Source: Kitasatospora sp. NBC_01287 (GTDB lineage Bacteria; Actinomycetota; Actinomycetes; Streptomycetales; Streptomycetaceae). Taken from it: DNA of 64,000 nt. Where the stretch lies: positions 3,944,501-4,008,500 of the forward strand of contig NZ_JAPEPB010000001.1 of NCBI RefSeq assembly GCF_026340565.1. The letters are read 5' to 3'. The translations under genes and the position numbers were made by a program. Below, piece after piece: positions 1 to 8,208 of this stretch. Within the stretch, counting starts at the first letter, position 1. Every line of letters starts with the position of its first letter. The notes under the pieces were generated by a model. It was not told where the DNA came from and searched no databases. It saw nothing but the letters and a program-made list of their open reading frames with translations.

Positions 1-155
1 TCACCGACACCGGGCAGGAGAAGGCCGACCAGGCACTGGCCGGGCTGCTCGCGCACGAGCGGGAGCTGCTCGCCCAACTGTCCGGCGGTCAGCAGGCGGA
101 GCTGGCGGCGCTGCTGCGGCAGCTGGTCGCCCCGTTCGACAACATCCCGGGCTGA
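1..155 (+). CDS. MarR-family regulator, C-terminal fragment
   Basis: The window opens inside this gene; only the last 50 codons are present (frame from base 3, TGA at 153-155). The visible protein begins TDTGQEKADQAL and ends with an amphipathic helix rich in Leu and Ala, which is how MarR proteins end: a wing-distal Thr-Asp-x-Gly motif followed by the C-terminal dimerisation helices. MarR proteins bind palindromic operators as dimers and usually respond to phenolic or oxidant ligands. The DNA-binding part lies outside the window, so target and ligand cannot be guessed. The next gene faces it convergently. Confidence 0.7.
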   Translation, partial: TDTGQEKADQALAGLLAHERELLAQLSGGQQAELAALLRQLVAPFDNIPG

Positions 156-203
156 GCGGCCCCGCACCGACCCGGCGCGGGGGCTCCCAGCGCCCAGGAG
201 GAC

Positions 204-1088
204 CTAAGCGGTCGGCGCCGCGGCCGGCTCCGCACCGACCCCGGCGCGGCGGGCCAGGGCGACGGCGGCCAGCGTGGAGTGCACCCCGAGCTTGCCCAGC
301 ACGTTCTGCATGTGGGTGCGGACGGTGTGCGGGGAGAGGTAGAGCCGCTCGGCCACCGCCTGCCGGCCCAGACCCGCCACCATGCAGCGCAGCACCTGCT
401 TCTCCCGGGGCGTCAGCGACTCGACCAGCCGCTCACTCTCGGTGCGGTCGCGCCGGGCCGTGGTCAACTCCCGCACCACCCCCGTGAGCAGGGTCGGCGG
501 CAGGTGGGTCTCGCCGCGCAACACCCCGCGCAGCACGGTCAGCAGCCGGGTCAACGAGCTCTCCTTGGCCACCCAGCCCGCCGCGCCCGCGTAGAGCGCG
601 CGCACCGCCCGGCGCGGGTCCTCCTCGGCGGCCAGCACGACGGCGCGCAGTCCGGGGTAGGTGTGGCAGGCCCGGCCCAGCAGGGTGATCCCGTCCACCG
701 GGCGGCGCTGGGCCGCGAGCCCGGCCGGCTGCCCCTCCAGCGGGACGGCGGGCGGACCGGACGGACGCTGCGGGACCAAGGCGCTGCCCGCGCGGCGCGG
801 GGCCGGGACCACACCGGGCCGGCGGACCAGCGGGCCGCCCTCGCCCTCCCCCGCCGGGCGGGGACGCCGGGGCGGGCCGAGCACGGCGGCGGTGGCCCCG
901 AGGTCGGCGTCGACCAGCAGGATGTCGAAAGGCCGGCCCTCGGCCGCCGCCCGTTCCAGGGCATGGTCGGCCGCGGCCGCGCTGCCGGCCGCGCCGACCT
1001 CGATCTCCGGCTCGGCGGAGAGCGCGGTGGCGAGTGCTTCGGCGAAGATCCGATGGTCGTCGACCACCAGAACGCGAATCCGCCCCAT
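204..1088 (-). CDS. LuxR/NarL-type response regulator with an insert in the receiver domain
   Basis: 294 residues. The N-terminus RVLVVDDHRIFAEAL is a classic receiver start (acidic pair D10-D11), the predicted phospho-acceptor Asp sits in LLVDADLG, and the receiver Lys is in WVAKESS. The C-terminal 65 residues are a LuxR helix-turn-helix (LTPREKQVLRCMVAG, then SPHTVRTHMQNVLGKLGV). NarL-type regulators are usually near 210-220 residues; the excess is a Pro/Arg-rich stretch of about 55 residues placed between the acceptor Asp loop and the next receiver helix (DGITLLGRA). No histidine kinase gene is adjacent, so it is an orphan here. The insert may be a disordered loop; a sequencing artefact is unlikely because the frame stays open on both sides. 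Confidence 0.85.
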   Translation of the reverse strand: MGRIRVLVVDDHRIFAEALATALSAEPEIEVGAAGSAAAADHALERAAAEGRPFDILLVDADLGATAAVLGPPRRPRPAGEGEGGPLVRRPGVVPAPRRAGSALVPQRPSGPPAVPLEGQPAGLAAQRRPVDGITLLGRACHTYPGLRAVVLAAEEDPRRAVRALYAGAAGWVAKESSLTRLLTVLRGVLRGETHLPPTLLTGVVRELTTARRDRTESERLVESLTPREKQVLRCMVAGLGRQAVAERLYLSPHTVRTHMQNVLGKLGVHSTLAAVALARRAGVGAEPAAAPTA

Positions 1089-1318
1089 ACGGTGTCCCCC
1101 TGCTCCGGTCCGGCCCCCCGTTCCGATACCGGACTCAGGGTACGGGGTGCGGGGCCCTCCGGTGGGGGTTCAGTGAAATTCCGTCAGATCCGGTCATCCT
1201 GTGCGAAGTCGGCGGGCGGGCAGGGCTGAGCGGGCCCCGCGCGGTCGGCCGGCTCTCCCGGGGGCGAACCGGCCGCGGGGGAGCGGCCTCCCGAGGGTGG
1301 GCGGCGGCGGCCTCCCCG

Positions 1319-1362
1319 GGGTGTGCCGCCGGGCTGTCGGGGGTGTGCCGCCGGGCCGTCGG
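1319..1362. repeat. 22-bp tandem repeat, two copies
   Basis: Two head-to-tail copies of a 22-bp unit (GGGTGTGCCGCCGGGCYGTC followed by GG), differing at one position, lie directly after the galK stop codon in the 275-bp space between galK and the upstream-facing LuxR gene. No hairpin of terminator strength was seen in the unit. It is probably a slippage-type duplication. Confidence 0.8.
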
Positions 1363-1363
1363 G

Positions 1364-2524
1364 TCAGCTCTCCCGATGGGCCCCCGCCGCCGCGGTGGCC
1401 GCGAAGACCCGGGGCGCCAGGTGACCCGCCGCCAGGAAGGCCGCCTCGACCGCCGCCTCGACCGCCGCCTCGGACTCCCGCGGGACCAGGGCGATCACCG
1501 AGCCGCCGAAGCCGCCACCGGTCATCCTGGCCCCCAGCGCACCGGCAGCCACCGCGGCGTCGACCGCCAGGTCGGTCTCCGCGCAGGAGACCCGGAAGTC
1601 GTCGCGCAGCGAGGCGTGGCCCGCCGTCAGGATCGGCCCGAGCGCCGCGAAGTCGCCCTTGTCCAGCAGCGCGACGGCCCGCTCGACCCGCTCGTTCTCG
1701 CTCACCACGTGGCGCACCATCGGGCCGAGTTCGGCCGGCAGCCGGTCCAGCGCCGCGGGCAGCCGGGCGGCGTCGAGGTCGCGCAGCGCCGCCAGCCCGA
1801 GCAACTCGGCGGCCCGCTCGCAGCCGGCCCGCAGCGCGGCGTAAGCCCCGTCGCCGAGGTCGTGCTTGACCCTGGTGTCGATCACCAGCAGCACCAGCCC
1901 CTGCTCGTCGGGGCGGAACGGCACGTGGCGGTGCGTCAGGACGGGGGCACCCCCGTCGACGGACCGGGGGCGGGTGTCCAGGAAGAGTGCGGCCCCCGCG
2001 ACGCAGGAGGCGGAGGCCATCTGGTCCATCACTCCGCAGGGCACCCCGGCGAAGTCGTTCTCGGCGCGCTGGGCGATCAGGGCCAGCTCGTCCGAGGTCA
2101 GGTCGAGCCGGTACAGGTCGCGGTAGGCGATCGCCACCGCGCACTCCAGCGCGGCGGAGGAGGACAGGCCGGCTCCGCCGGGCACGTCGCTGTCGAAGTA
2201 CAGGTCGGCGCCGCCGGCCCGGTGGCCCGCCTCGCGCAGCGCCCAGACCACACTGGCCGGGTAGGCGGCCCAGCTGGTCACCGCACCGGGGACCAGCTGG
2301 GCCGCCGACAGGTCGGTGACCACGTCGTCGCCCTGGACGCTGTAGAGGCGCAGCCGGTCGTCGTCGCGCGCTCGGGCGGCCACCTTGACCGCTTGCGGGA
2401 GAGCGATCGGAAGGACGAACCCTTCGTTGTAGTCGGTGTGCTCACCGATCAGGTTCACCCGGCCCGGCGCCGACCAGACCCCGGTGGGGGTCGCGCCGAA
2501 GATCCGCTCGAACTCGTCTCTCAT
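1364..2524 (-). CDS. galK: galactokinase
   Basis: 386 residues, the normal size for GalK. It phosphorylates alpha-D-galactose at C1 with ATP, the first committed step of the Leloir pathway in the cytosol. GHMP-kinase signatures are all visible: the galactose signature GRVNLIGEHTDYNEG near residue 25, the ATP loop GGAGLSSSAALE, and the C-terminal GGGFGGSVIAL. It is the last gene of galT-galE-galK, starting 22 nt after the galE stop, so it is translated from the same message. Galactose-dependent control probably acts at the promoter in front of galT. Confidence 0.97.
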   Translation of the reverse strand: MRDEFERIFGATPTGVWSAPGRVNLIGEHTDYNEGFVLPIALPQAVKVAARARDDDRLRLYSVQGDDVVTDLSAAQLVPGAVTSWAAYPASVVWALREAGHRAGGADLYFDSDVPGGAGLSSSAALECAVAIAYRDLYRLDLTSDELALIAQRAENDFAGVPCGVMDQMASASCVAGAALFLDTRPRSVDGGAPVLTHRHVPFRPDEQGLVLLVIDTRVKHDLGDGAYAALRAGCERAAELLGLAALRDLDAARLPAALDRLPAELGPMVRHVVSENERVERAVALLDKGDFAALGPILTAGHASLRDDFRVSCAETDLAVDAAVAAGALGARMTGGGFGGSVIALVPRESEAAVEAAVEAAFLAAGHLAPRVFAATAAAGAHRES

Positions 2525-2546
2525 GTTCCGTTCTCCCGCGTGGTCG

Positions 2547-3518
2547 CTACTGCTGGTCGCTGTTCTTGTTGAGCGTGAAGGCCCAGGCGTCGGCCACGAT
2601 GGCGTCCAGGTCGGGCCGTTCGGGGGTCCAGCCGAGGACCTGGCGGGCCCGCGCGGCGGAGGCGACCAGGACGGCCGGGTCGCCGGGGCGGCGCCCGGCG
2701 GTGACCACCGGGACCTCCCGGCCGGTGACCCGCCGGACCGACTCGATCACCTCGCGGACCGAGAAGCCGCTGCCGTTGCCCAGGTTGCAGATCAGGTGCT
2801 CGCCCGGCTCGGCGGCGGTCAGCGCCAGCAGGTGCGCCTCGGCGAGGTCGGCGACGTGGATGTAGTCACGGACGCAGGTGCCGTCGGGGGTCGGGTAGTC
2901 GTCGCCGAAGACCGCGATGTGCGGACGCTGCCCCAACGCCGCCTGGAGGACAAGCGGGATCAGGTGCGACTCGGGGTCGTGCCGCTCACCGTGGGCGCCG
3001 ACGGCGCCCGCGACGTTGAAGTACCGCAGGCTGACCGCGGCCAGGCCGTGGGCGATCGCCTCGCTGGTGATCAGGTGGTCGACCGCCAGCTTGGTGGCGC
3101 CGTAGGCGCTGGTCGGCGAGGTACGGGCGGTCTCGGCGATCGGGATGGCCTCGGGCTCGCCGTAGACGGCGGCGGTGGAGGAGAAGACCAGCTTGCGCAC
3201 ACCGGCCTCGCGCATCGCACTGACCAGCTCCAGCGAGCCGGCCACGTTGTTGCGCCAGTACTTCTCCGGGTCCGCGACCGACTCGCCGACCTGCGAGGAG
3301 GCGGCGAAGTGCAGCACCGCCTCGAAGCCGCCGCCGTCCAGCACCGCGGCGGCGTCCTGGATCCGGCCCTGGACGAACTCGGCACCCGCCGGGACGCCTT
3401 CGCGGAAACCGGTGGACAGGTCGTCCAGCACGGTGACCCGGTGCCCCGCCTCCAGCAGGCGGGCGGCGACCACGCCGCCGACGTAGCCGGCCCCGCCGGT
3501 GACCAGGTACCGGCTCAC
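2547..3518 (-). CDS. galE: UDP-glucose 4-epimerase
   Basis: 323 residues from a GTG start whose first base overlaps the galT stop (GTGA, 4-nt overlap), the arrangement that fixes this start although the frame stays open far upstream. It interconverts UDP-galactose and UDP-glucose using bound NAD. The N-terminal Rossmann motif TGGAGYVGG, the Ser of SSTAAVYG, and the catalytic YxxxK in SAYGATKLAVD are present; the end (GREVPVVTAGRRPGDPAVLV) is typical of bacterial GalE. It is coupled to galT upstream and galK downstream. Confidence 0.97.
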   Translation of the reverse strand: MSRYLVTGGAGYVGGVVAARLLEAGHRVTVLDDLSTGFREGVPAGAEFVQGRIQDAAAVLDGGGFEAVLHFAASSQVGESVADPEKYWRNNVAGSLELVSAMREAGVRKLVFSSTAAVYGEPEAIPIAETARTSPTSAYGATKLAVDHLITSEAIAHGLAAVSLRYFNVAGAVGAHGERHDPESHLIPLVLQAALGQRPHIAVFGDDYPTPDGTCVRDYIHVADLAEAHLLALTAAEPGEHLICNLGNGSGFSVREVIESVRRVTGREVPVVTAGRRPGDPAVLVASAARARQVLGWTPERPDLDAIVADAWAFTLNKNSDQQ

Positions 3519-4672
3519 GTCGCGATCTCCCGCAGGCGCTGCGCCGCCGCCTCGGGCGACACGTCGTTGACGAAGGCGTCCATGCCGGATTCGGCCCCGG
3601 CGAGGAACTTCAGTTTGCCTTCCGTGCGTCGGATCGTGAACAGCTCCAGGTGCAGTGCCAGCTCCGCGCCGCTGCGGCGGGGGGCCTGGTGCCAGGCGGA
3701 GATGTAGGGGGTGGGGGGCAGCGGCCGCTCGGGGGACTGGGTGGCCGGCCGGAAGAGCCGGTCGAAGCGGCGCAGCAGCTCCAGGTAGAGGCCGGGGAAC
3801 TCGGCCCGCTCGGGCTCGGTCAGCTCGGTCAGATCGGGCACCCGGCGGTTGGGGTAGAGGTGCACCTCGTAGGGCCAGCGGGCGGCGAACGGCACGAAGG
3901 CGGTCCAGTGCTCGCCCGTCAGCACCACCCGGGCGGGGTCGGCGCGCTCGGCGGCCAGCAGGTCCTCGAAGAGGTTGCGGCCGGTGCGGGCCCGGTGCTC
4001 GTTCGCCTGGGCGGCCATCTTGGCCGTGCGCGGGGTGGTGAAGGGGAACGCGTAGATCTGGCCGTGCGAATGGGCCAGCGTCACGCCGATCTCGGCGCCC
4101 CGGTTCTCGAAGCAGAAGACCTGGTCGACCTCGGGCAGTGCGCCGAGCTCGGCGGTGCGGTCGGTCCAGACGTCCAGCACCAGGCGGGCCTTCGCCTCGT
4201 CGAGGTCGGCGAACGAGGCGAGGTGGTCGGCGGTGAAGCAGACCACCTCGCAGCGGCCGACGCCGGGCCGGGTCAGGTGCAGTTCCTGGCCCGGGCCGCC
4301 GCCGGGGGCGGGGTGGGCGGCATCGAGGTGGGCGGCCGCGTCGGCGGCGAGGGAGGGGAAGCGGTTCTCGAAGACCACCACGTCGTAGTCGGCGGCGGGG
4401 ATCTCGCTGAGGCGCTCGCCCTGGCTCGGGCAGAGCGGGCACTCGTCGGCCGGTGGGTGGTAGGTGCGGGCCTGGCGGTGGGCAGCCACCGTGACCCAGT
4501 CGCCGAGCACCGGGTCGCGGCGCACCTCCGCGCGGCTCGCGGTCGGGTCCAGCGGGCGCCGGTCGCGGACGTCGCGTGATGCCGACTCGTCCCGGTCGTA
4601 GTAGATCAGCTCGCGTCCGTCCGCCAGCTTGGTCGTGGTCTTCCGCACAGTCTCCGCCCTCGCTGTGGCCAT
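3515..4672 (-). CDS. galT: galactose-1-phosphate uridylyltransferase
   Basis: 385 residues; first gene of the gal operon. It transfers UMP from UDP-glucose to galactose-1-phosphate through a covalent uridylyl-histidine. Zinc-site cysteines are seen in ECPLCPSQ, the substrate-binding ENRFPSL follows, and the active site reads HSHGQIYAFPF, where most enzymes have His-Pro-His; both histidines and the Gln are kept, the Pro is Ser. The tail FLAGAESGMDAFVNDVSP is family-typical. The ATG start at 4672 lies just after an AT-rich promoter region. Confidence 0.95.
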   Translation of the reverse strand: MATARAETVRKTTTKLADGRELIYYDRDESASRDVRDRRPLDPTASRAEVRRDPVLGDWVTVAAHRQARTYHPPADECPLCPSQGERLSEIPAADYDVVVFENRFPSLAADAAAHLDAAHPAPGGGPGQELHLTRPGVGRCEVVCFTADHLASFADLDEAKARLVLDVWTDRTAELGALPEVDQVFCFENRGAEIGVTLAHSHGQIYAFPFTTPRTAKMAAQANEHRARTGRNLFEDLLAAERADPARVVLTGEHWTAFVPFAARWPYEVHLYPNRRVPDLTELTEPERAEFPGLYLELLRRFDRLFRPATQSPERPLPPTPYISAWHQAPRRSGAELALHLELFTIRRTEGKLKFLAGAESGMDAFVNDVSPEAAAQRLREIAT

Positions 4673-4687
4673 CAGCCGTTCAATGCT

Positions 4688-4722
4688 TCACACATAATCA
4701 AACATTACTCATCAGCAGTCAA
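4688..4722 (-). promoter_or_regulatory. gal operon promoter with DeoR-like direct-repeat operator
   Basis: Read on the minus strand, TTGACT (4722-4717), a 17-bp spacer and GATTAT (4699-4694) make a good sigma-70-type promoter in an AT-rich island just ahead of galT. Overlapping the -10 is a tandem pair TGTTTGA-TTA-TGTGTGA (4704-4688). Direct repeats of this TGTTTGA type are what DeoR-family sugar regulators bind in actinobacteria, so this is a likely galactose-responsive operator. No DeoR gene lies in the window. The repeat is seen; its partner is inferred. Confidence 0.6.
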
Positions 4723-4827
4723 CAGACCGGGACACGGCTCGGTGCGCCGGGGCACAACGCGACCACGAACGAGGGGTGAGCGGACACGAAACGGGAGGCC
4801 GGGGAGCCCCGGCGGACCCCCGCCCGG

Positions 4828-4877
4828 CGGGGGCGCGGGCGGGCGGGGGCGCGGGCGGGCGCGGGCGGGCGCGGGCC
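4828..4877. repeat. GC-only low-complexity tract
   Basis: About 50 bp of iterated GCGGGCGG-type hexamers between the gal promoter and the stop codon of the next regulator. It contains no A or T. It may slow polymerase, but it is not a clean hairpin terminator. Confidence 0.7.
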
Positions 4878-4881
4878 CGTG

Positions 4882-5544
4882 CTATTCGCGGGCCAGGTGG
4901 GCCAGCAGGCCGGTGCGGTCCGCCACCGCCGCCGCCTCCAGCCGGGTCCGGGCACCGAGCTTCATCAGCACCCGCTGCACGTGGGTGCGGGCGGTGCTGG
5001 GGGCGATGCCCATGCCGACGGCGATCTCCTGGGTGTCCTGCCCCTCGGCGATCCGGGCCAGCACCTGGATCTCACGACGGGTCAGCACCCCCAGCAGTCG
5101 CAGCGCCTCGTCGTCGGGCTCGCGCACCGGGTGCAGCAGCCGGTCGAAGGCCGCCTGGAGCACCTCCACCGCCACCGCGACCTCGCCGGCCCGGGCCCGG
5201 GCGATGGCCCGGTCCACCACCTCGATCCGCTCGTCGCTGCGCACGTAGCCGGCCGCACCCGCCGCGAAGGCGTTGGCCACGCCCCGCAGGTCGTCCACCG
5301 GGCCGAGCACCACGACCGCGACCTCGGGCCGCTCCTGCCGAAGTCGGCGCACCGGCGCGAAGGCCCCCGGGGCGCCCGGGCGCGCGACGCCGAGCAGGCA
5401 GACCTCCGGACGGCGCTGGGCGACCAGGTCGGGCCCGGCCGCCGTAGGGCAGCCCACCGCCAGCACCCGGTGGCCGCGCACCTGCAGCGCCGCCGCCAGC
5501 GCCTCGGCCAGCAACCGGTGATCGTCGACCACGACGAGCCGCAC
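4882..5544 (-). CDS. LuxR/NarL-type orphan regulator with non-phosphorylatable receiver
   Basis: 220 residues from a GTG start preceded by a strong GGGGAGGGG ribosome-binding site; the open frame extends far upstream but has no better start. The receiver begins RLVVVDDHRLLAEAL, keeping the acidic pair, but the position of the phospho-acceptor Asp reads CLLGVARPG (Asp to Gly) and the conserved Lys is Arg (GYVRSDE). The C-terminal helix-turn-helix is intact (LTRREIQVLARIAEG, APSTARTHVQRVLMKLGA). It therefore belongs to the atypical response regulators that do not work by Asp phosphorylation; ligand binding or constitutive dimerisation are the usual alternatives. No kinase is nearby. Confidence 0.85.
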   Translation of the reverse strand: MRLVVVDDHRLLAEALAAALQVRGHRVLAVGCPTAAGPDLVAQRRPEVCLLGVARPGAPGAFAPVRRLRQERPEVAVVVLGPVDDLRGVANAFAAGAAGYVRSDERIEVVDRAIARARAGEVAVAVEVLQAAFDRLLHPVREPDDEALRLLGVLTRREIQVLARIAEGQDTQEIAVGMGIAPSTARTHVQRVLMKLGARTRLEAAAVADRTGLLAHLARE

Positions 5545-5712
5545 GCCCAAGGGGCCCCTCCCCCGTACCCAGCGCGGAGCTGAACCCACGCGATGCGTAC
5601 CGGCCGTACGCCACAGCACTGCTGACGCCCCATCACAGCGCATCGCGGACCTGACCGCCAGATCCTGGCGGGTCGGACGACAACTGGTCGAGGCTGTGGC
5701 AGGAGGATAACG

Positions 5713-5742
5713 AAAAAGGTCCCCGCCGTGATGGCGGAGACC
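5713..5742 (-). terminator. rho-independent terminator of tRNA-Thr
   Basis: On the minus strand a 10-bp stem (one mismatch) GGTCTCCGCC / GGCGGGGACC with a 5-nt loop is followed by TTTTTCGTTAT. It begins 8 nt past the encoded CCA of the tRNA. Confidence 0.8.
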
Positions 5743-5750
5743 TTCTCCTG

Positions 5751-5826
5751 TGGAGCCCCCATGCGGAATCGAACCGCAGACCTTCTCCTTACCATGGAGA
5801 CGCTCTACCGACTGAGCTATAGGGGC
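5751..5826 (-). tRNA. tRNA-Thr (anticodon GGT)
   Basis: A full cloverleaf can be folded on the minus strand: acceptor GCCCCTA pairs with TGGGGGC, the D arm carries AGCTCAGTCGGTAGAGC, the anticodon stem is TCTCC/GGAGA around loop ATGGTAA (anticodon GGT), and the T arm has GGTTCGATTCC. Discriminator T and CCA are genome-encoded. It is followed by its own terminator. No integrase or att duplication is seen next to it. Confidence 0.95.
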
Positions 5827-6056
5827 GAACCGGTCGAACGAGGAAGACATTACATGGTCATCGACGGGATTGGGAAATCGATGCCCATTGATCGCCATGC
5901 GCCCCGCGGACCAGGGCGCGCCGGGTGCGGCACCGTCCGGCGGCGCGGCCTGACAGCGGGCCGGGCGGGCCGGGCGGCCGGACCGACCGGGCTGCGGCTG
6001 CGGTCGCGACTGCGGTCGCCGCACCTGCCGCCGCAGCCACTGCCGCCGCACCGCCG

Positions 6057-7553
6057 CTACACCGCAGGGCCTCCGCTCACCGCGCTGGGGGCCTGCTGGC
6101 CGCGCCGAGCGCCCGGGATCTGATCCGCGGTCAGATCGACCCCACCGGTCTCCGGCAGCGCCAGCAGGCAGAGCACCGAGGCCAGGCCCAGCCCGGCCAA
6201 GTACCAGCCCACCGGCGTGGCCGTGCCGTACCTGGCCGTCAGCTTGGTCGCGAGCAGCGGCGCCGTGCCGCCGCCGACCACGCCGCCGAGGTTGTAGGTG
6301 AGCGCGGCCCCCGTGTAGCGCACCCGGGTCGGGAAGAGCTCTGGCAGGTAGGCCCCCACCGGCCCGAGCAGCAGCCCCAGCAGCAGCGAGGAGCCGACCA
6401 GCGAGAGCAGCACCAGGGCCGGCCGCAGGCTCTCCAGCAGGGGGAAGACCAGCAGCGACCAGCAGGCCGCCACCCCGGTGGCCACCAGCACGGTGCGCCG
6501 CCGCCCCCAGCGGTCCGATCCGCCCGCACTGAACCAGACCGCCAGCGCACCGGCCGGCGCGGCGAGCAGCTGGAGGGTGAGCATCAGCGTCCGGTCCAGG
6601 CCGAGCTGGCCGGTCGCGTAGGCCAGGGCGTAGGTGTTGCTCAGGTAGAAGAGGGCGTACCCGAAGGAGAGCGAGCCGCCGCCCAGCAGCACGGTGTGCC
6701 AGTGCTCGCGCAGCACGGCCAGCACCGGCACCGCGTGCCGCACGGGGCCACCGGCGCCCGCCTCGTCCGAAGGCGCGGGCCCGCCCGCCTCGCCGCCCCC
6801 CTCCGGCCCGCCGGAGCCACCCGCCCCGCCCGCTCCGGAGCGGGCCATCGCGGCGGCCGCGACCTCGGCGAAGACCGGGGTCTCGGCGATCCGCAGTCGG
6901 ACGAAGAGCCCGACGCCGACCAGCAGCAGCGACGCGAGGAACGGCAGCCGCCACCCCCACTCGACGAACTCGCTCTCACTGAGCCCGGCCGACAGGAGAA
7001 GGAAGACCGTGGTCGCCAGCAGCGAGCCGGCACACGGGCCGAGCTGCAGATACCCGGCATACCGGCCGCGGCGGCGCACCGGGGCGTACTCCGCGAGCAG
7101 CAGGGCCGCGCCGCCCCACTCGCCGCCCAGCCCGAACCCCTGGCAGAACCTCAGCAGAACCAGGATCGCCGGGGCCCAACCGCCCAGCCGGCCGTACCCG
7201 GGCAGCACGCCGACCGCCGCCGTCGACAGCCCCATCATCAGCAGCGACGCCACCAGCACGGCCTTGCGGCCCAGCCGATCGCCGAAGTGGCCGAAGACCA
7301 CCGCCCCGATCGGCCTGGCCACGAACGCCACCGCGTAGACCGAGAAGGCCGCGAGCAGCGCGTTGACCGGGGTGAGGACCGGGAAGAACTCCCGCCCGAA
7401 GACCAGTGCCGCAGCCATCCCGTACAAGAAGAAGTCGTAGAACTCGATCGCCGTCCCGACGAAGGCGGCAGCAGCCACCCGCCCGAGGCCCTCACCGCCG
7501 CCGAGGTCCGGGGCGCCCTGGTCCGGCGCGTCCGACGCCGTGTCAATCGCCAT
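6057..7553 (-). CDS. MFS metabolite:H+ symporter (MHS family)
   Basis: 498 residues from ATG 7553; an upstream in-frame ATG would add 30 residues without family similarity. About 12 hydrophobic segments are visible. The start VAAAAFVGTAIEFYDFFLYG is characteristic of the metabolite:H+ symporter branch (ProP, ShiA, KgtP), as are GHFGDRLGRKAVLV in loop 2-3 and RFCQGFGLGGEWGGAALLLAE in helix 4. The central cytoplasmic loop is unusually Gly/Ala/Pro rich (around residues 240-275). The substrate is probably a carboxylate, betaine or aromatic acid and cannot be named. It stands alone, divergent from the ESX-type operon. Confidence 0.88.
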   Translation of the reverse strand: MAIDTASDAPDQGAPDLGGGEGLGRVAAAAFVGTAIEFYDFFLYGMAAALVFGREFFPVLTPVNALLAAFSVYAVAFVARPIGAVVFGHFGDRLGRKAVLVASLLMMGLSTAAVGVLPGYGRLGGWAPAILVLLRFCQGFGLGGEWGGAALLLAEYAPVRRRGRYAGYLQLGPCAGSLLATTVFLLLSAGLSESEFVEWGWRLPFLASLLLVGVGLFVRLRIAETPVFAEVAAAAMARSGAGGAGGSGGPEGGGEAGGPAPSDEAGAGGPVRHAVPVLAVLREHWHTVLLGGGSLSFGYALFYLSNTYALAYATGQLGLDRTLMLTLQLLAAPAGALAVWFSAGGSDRWGRRRTVLVATGVAACWSLLVFPLLESLRPALVLLSLVGSSLLLGLLLGPVGAYLPELFPTRVRYTGAALTYNLGGVVGGGTAPLLATKLTARYGTATPVGWYLAGLGLASVLCLLALPETGGVDLTADQIPGARRGQQAPSAVSGGPAV

Positions 7554-7788
7554 GCCTCGACGATGCCGGGCGGACCGAGGCCCCGTCAGCCGCCGCCCGG
7601 GTGATGGGGGCGCGCATGGTTCGTGCACGCCCCTGGTCGACATGAACCGATAATCCGTACACCTCCTGACGATTTGCGGTCGACCGGATACCGAAAGCTA
7701 TGCTCTGGAAACCCAGCGTGCTCATTTCGCCGGGCTCGGCGTGCGCACTCCGCCGGGCGGCGGCCCTGCACCCGATCGGAGGCGCCTG

Positions 7789-8208
7789 ATGGGCGGATTC
7801 CAGGTCCGGCCCGAGGAGTTGACGGCCGCCGGGCAGCGCGCCCAGGCGATCGCCGTGCGGATCCCCGACGGGACCACCCGGCTCGGCCCGGCCGCCGCCA
7901 GCGCCGGTGCCCGGCTGAGCGGTTGGCGCACCGCCGCCGCGCTGCCGGCCTGCGCCGACGCCTGGCAGGCCCTGCTGGCCTCCCTGGCGGGCGAGTTGGA
8001 CGCCCACGGGCAGCGCCTGGCCACCACCGCGCAGCAGTACCGCGACGGCGAGGCCACGGCGGTGAGCGCGTTCGGCACGCCCTGGGCCCTGCCCGACCAA
8101 CGGCACGCCAACGCCGGGTCCATCGGCATCGGGTCCATCGGCACCGGGTCCATCGGCACCGGGTCCGTCGACGCCGGGTCCGTCGACGCCCGCCCGGCGG
8201 GCCGCTGA
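7789..8208 (+). CDS. WXG100/EspC-like small protein, putative type VII secretion substrate
   Basis: 139 residues from an ATG with GGAGG six bases upstream. The first 95 residues form an Ala-rich helical hairpin with a central GW turn (LSGWRTAAAL), and QQYRDGEATAV after it fits the YxxxD/E signal of ESX substrates. The C-terminal tail is a five-fold repeat of about five residues (GSIGI, GSIGT, GSIGT, GSVDA, GSVDA), mirrored in DNA as 15-bp direct repeats at 8116-8190. The stop overlaps the next start by one base (TGATG), so it is tightly coupled to the hydrolase gene and is probably its secretion partner. Function is inferred from architecture only. Confidence 0.7.
   Translation: MGGFQVRPEELTAAGQRAQAIAVRIPDGTTRLGPAAASAGARLSGWRTAAALPACADAWQALLASLAGELDAHGQRLATTAQQYRDGEATAVSAFGTPWALPDQRHANAGSIGIGSIGTGSIGTGSVDAGSVDARPAGR

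Noticed and set aside
1034..2572. 512-codon plus-strand frame opposite galK
   Set aside because: Antisense shadow with Gln/Arg/Gly bias; galK signatures are unambiguous on the other strand.
5751..5826. tRNA-Thr considered as an integration site
   Set aside because: No integrase, no duplicated tRNA end and no mobile gene within several kilobases.
5545..6960. Large open frame continuing upstream of the second LuxR regulator on the minus strand
   Set aside because: It runs through the tRNA-Thr gene and antisense-frame parts of the symporter gene; GC-rich DNA keeps wrong frames open. GTG 5544 with a strong ribosome-binding site marks the true start.
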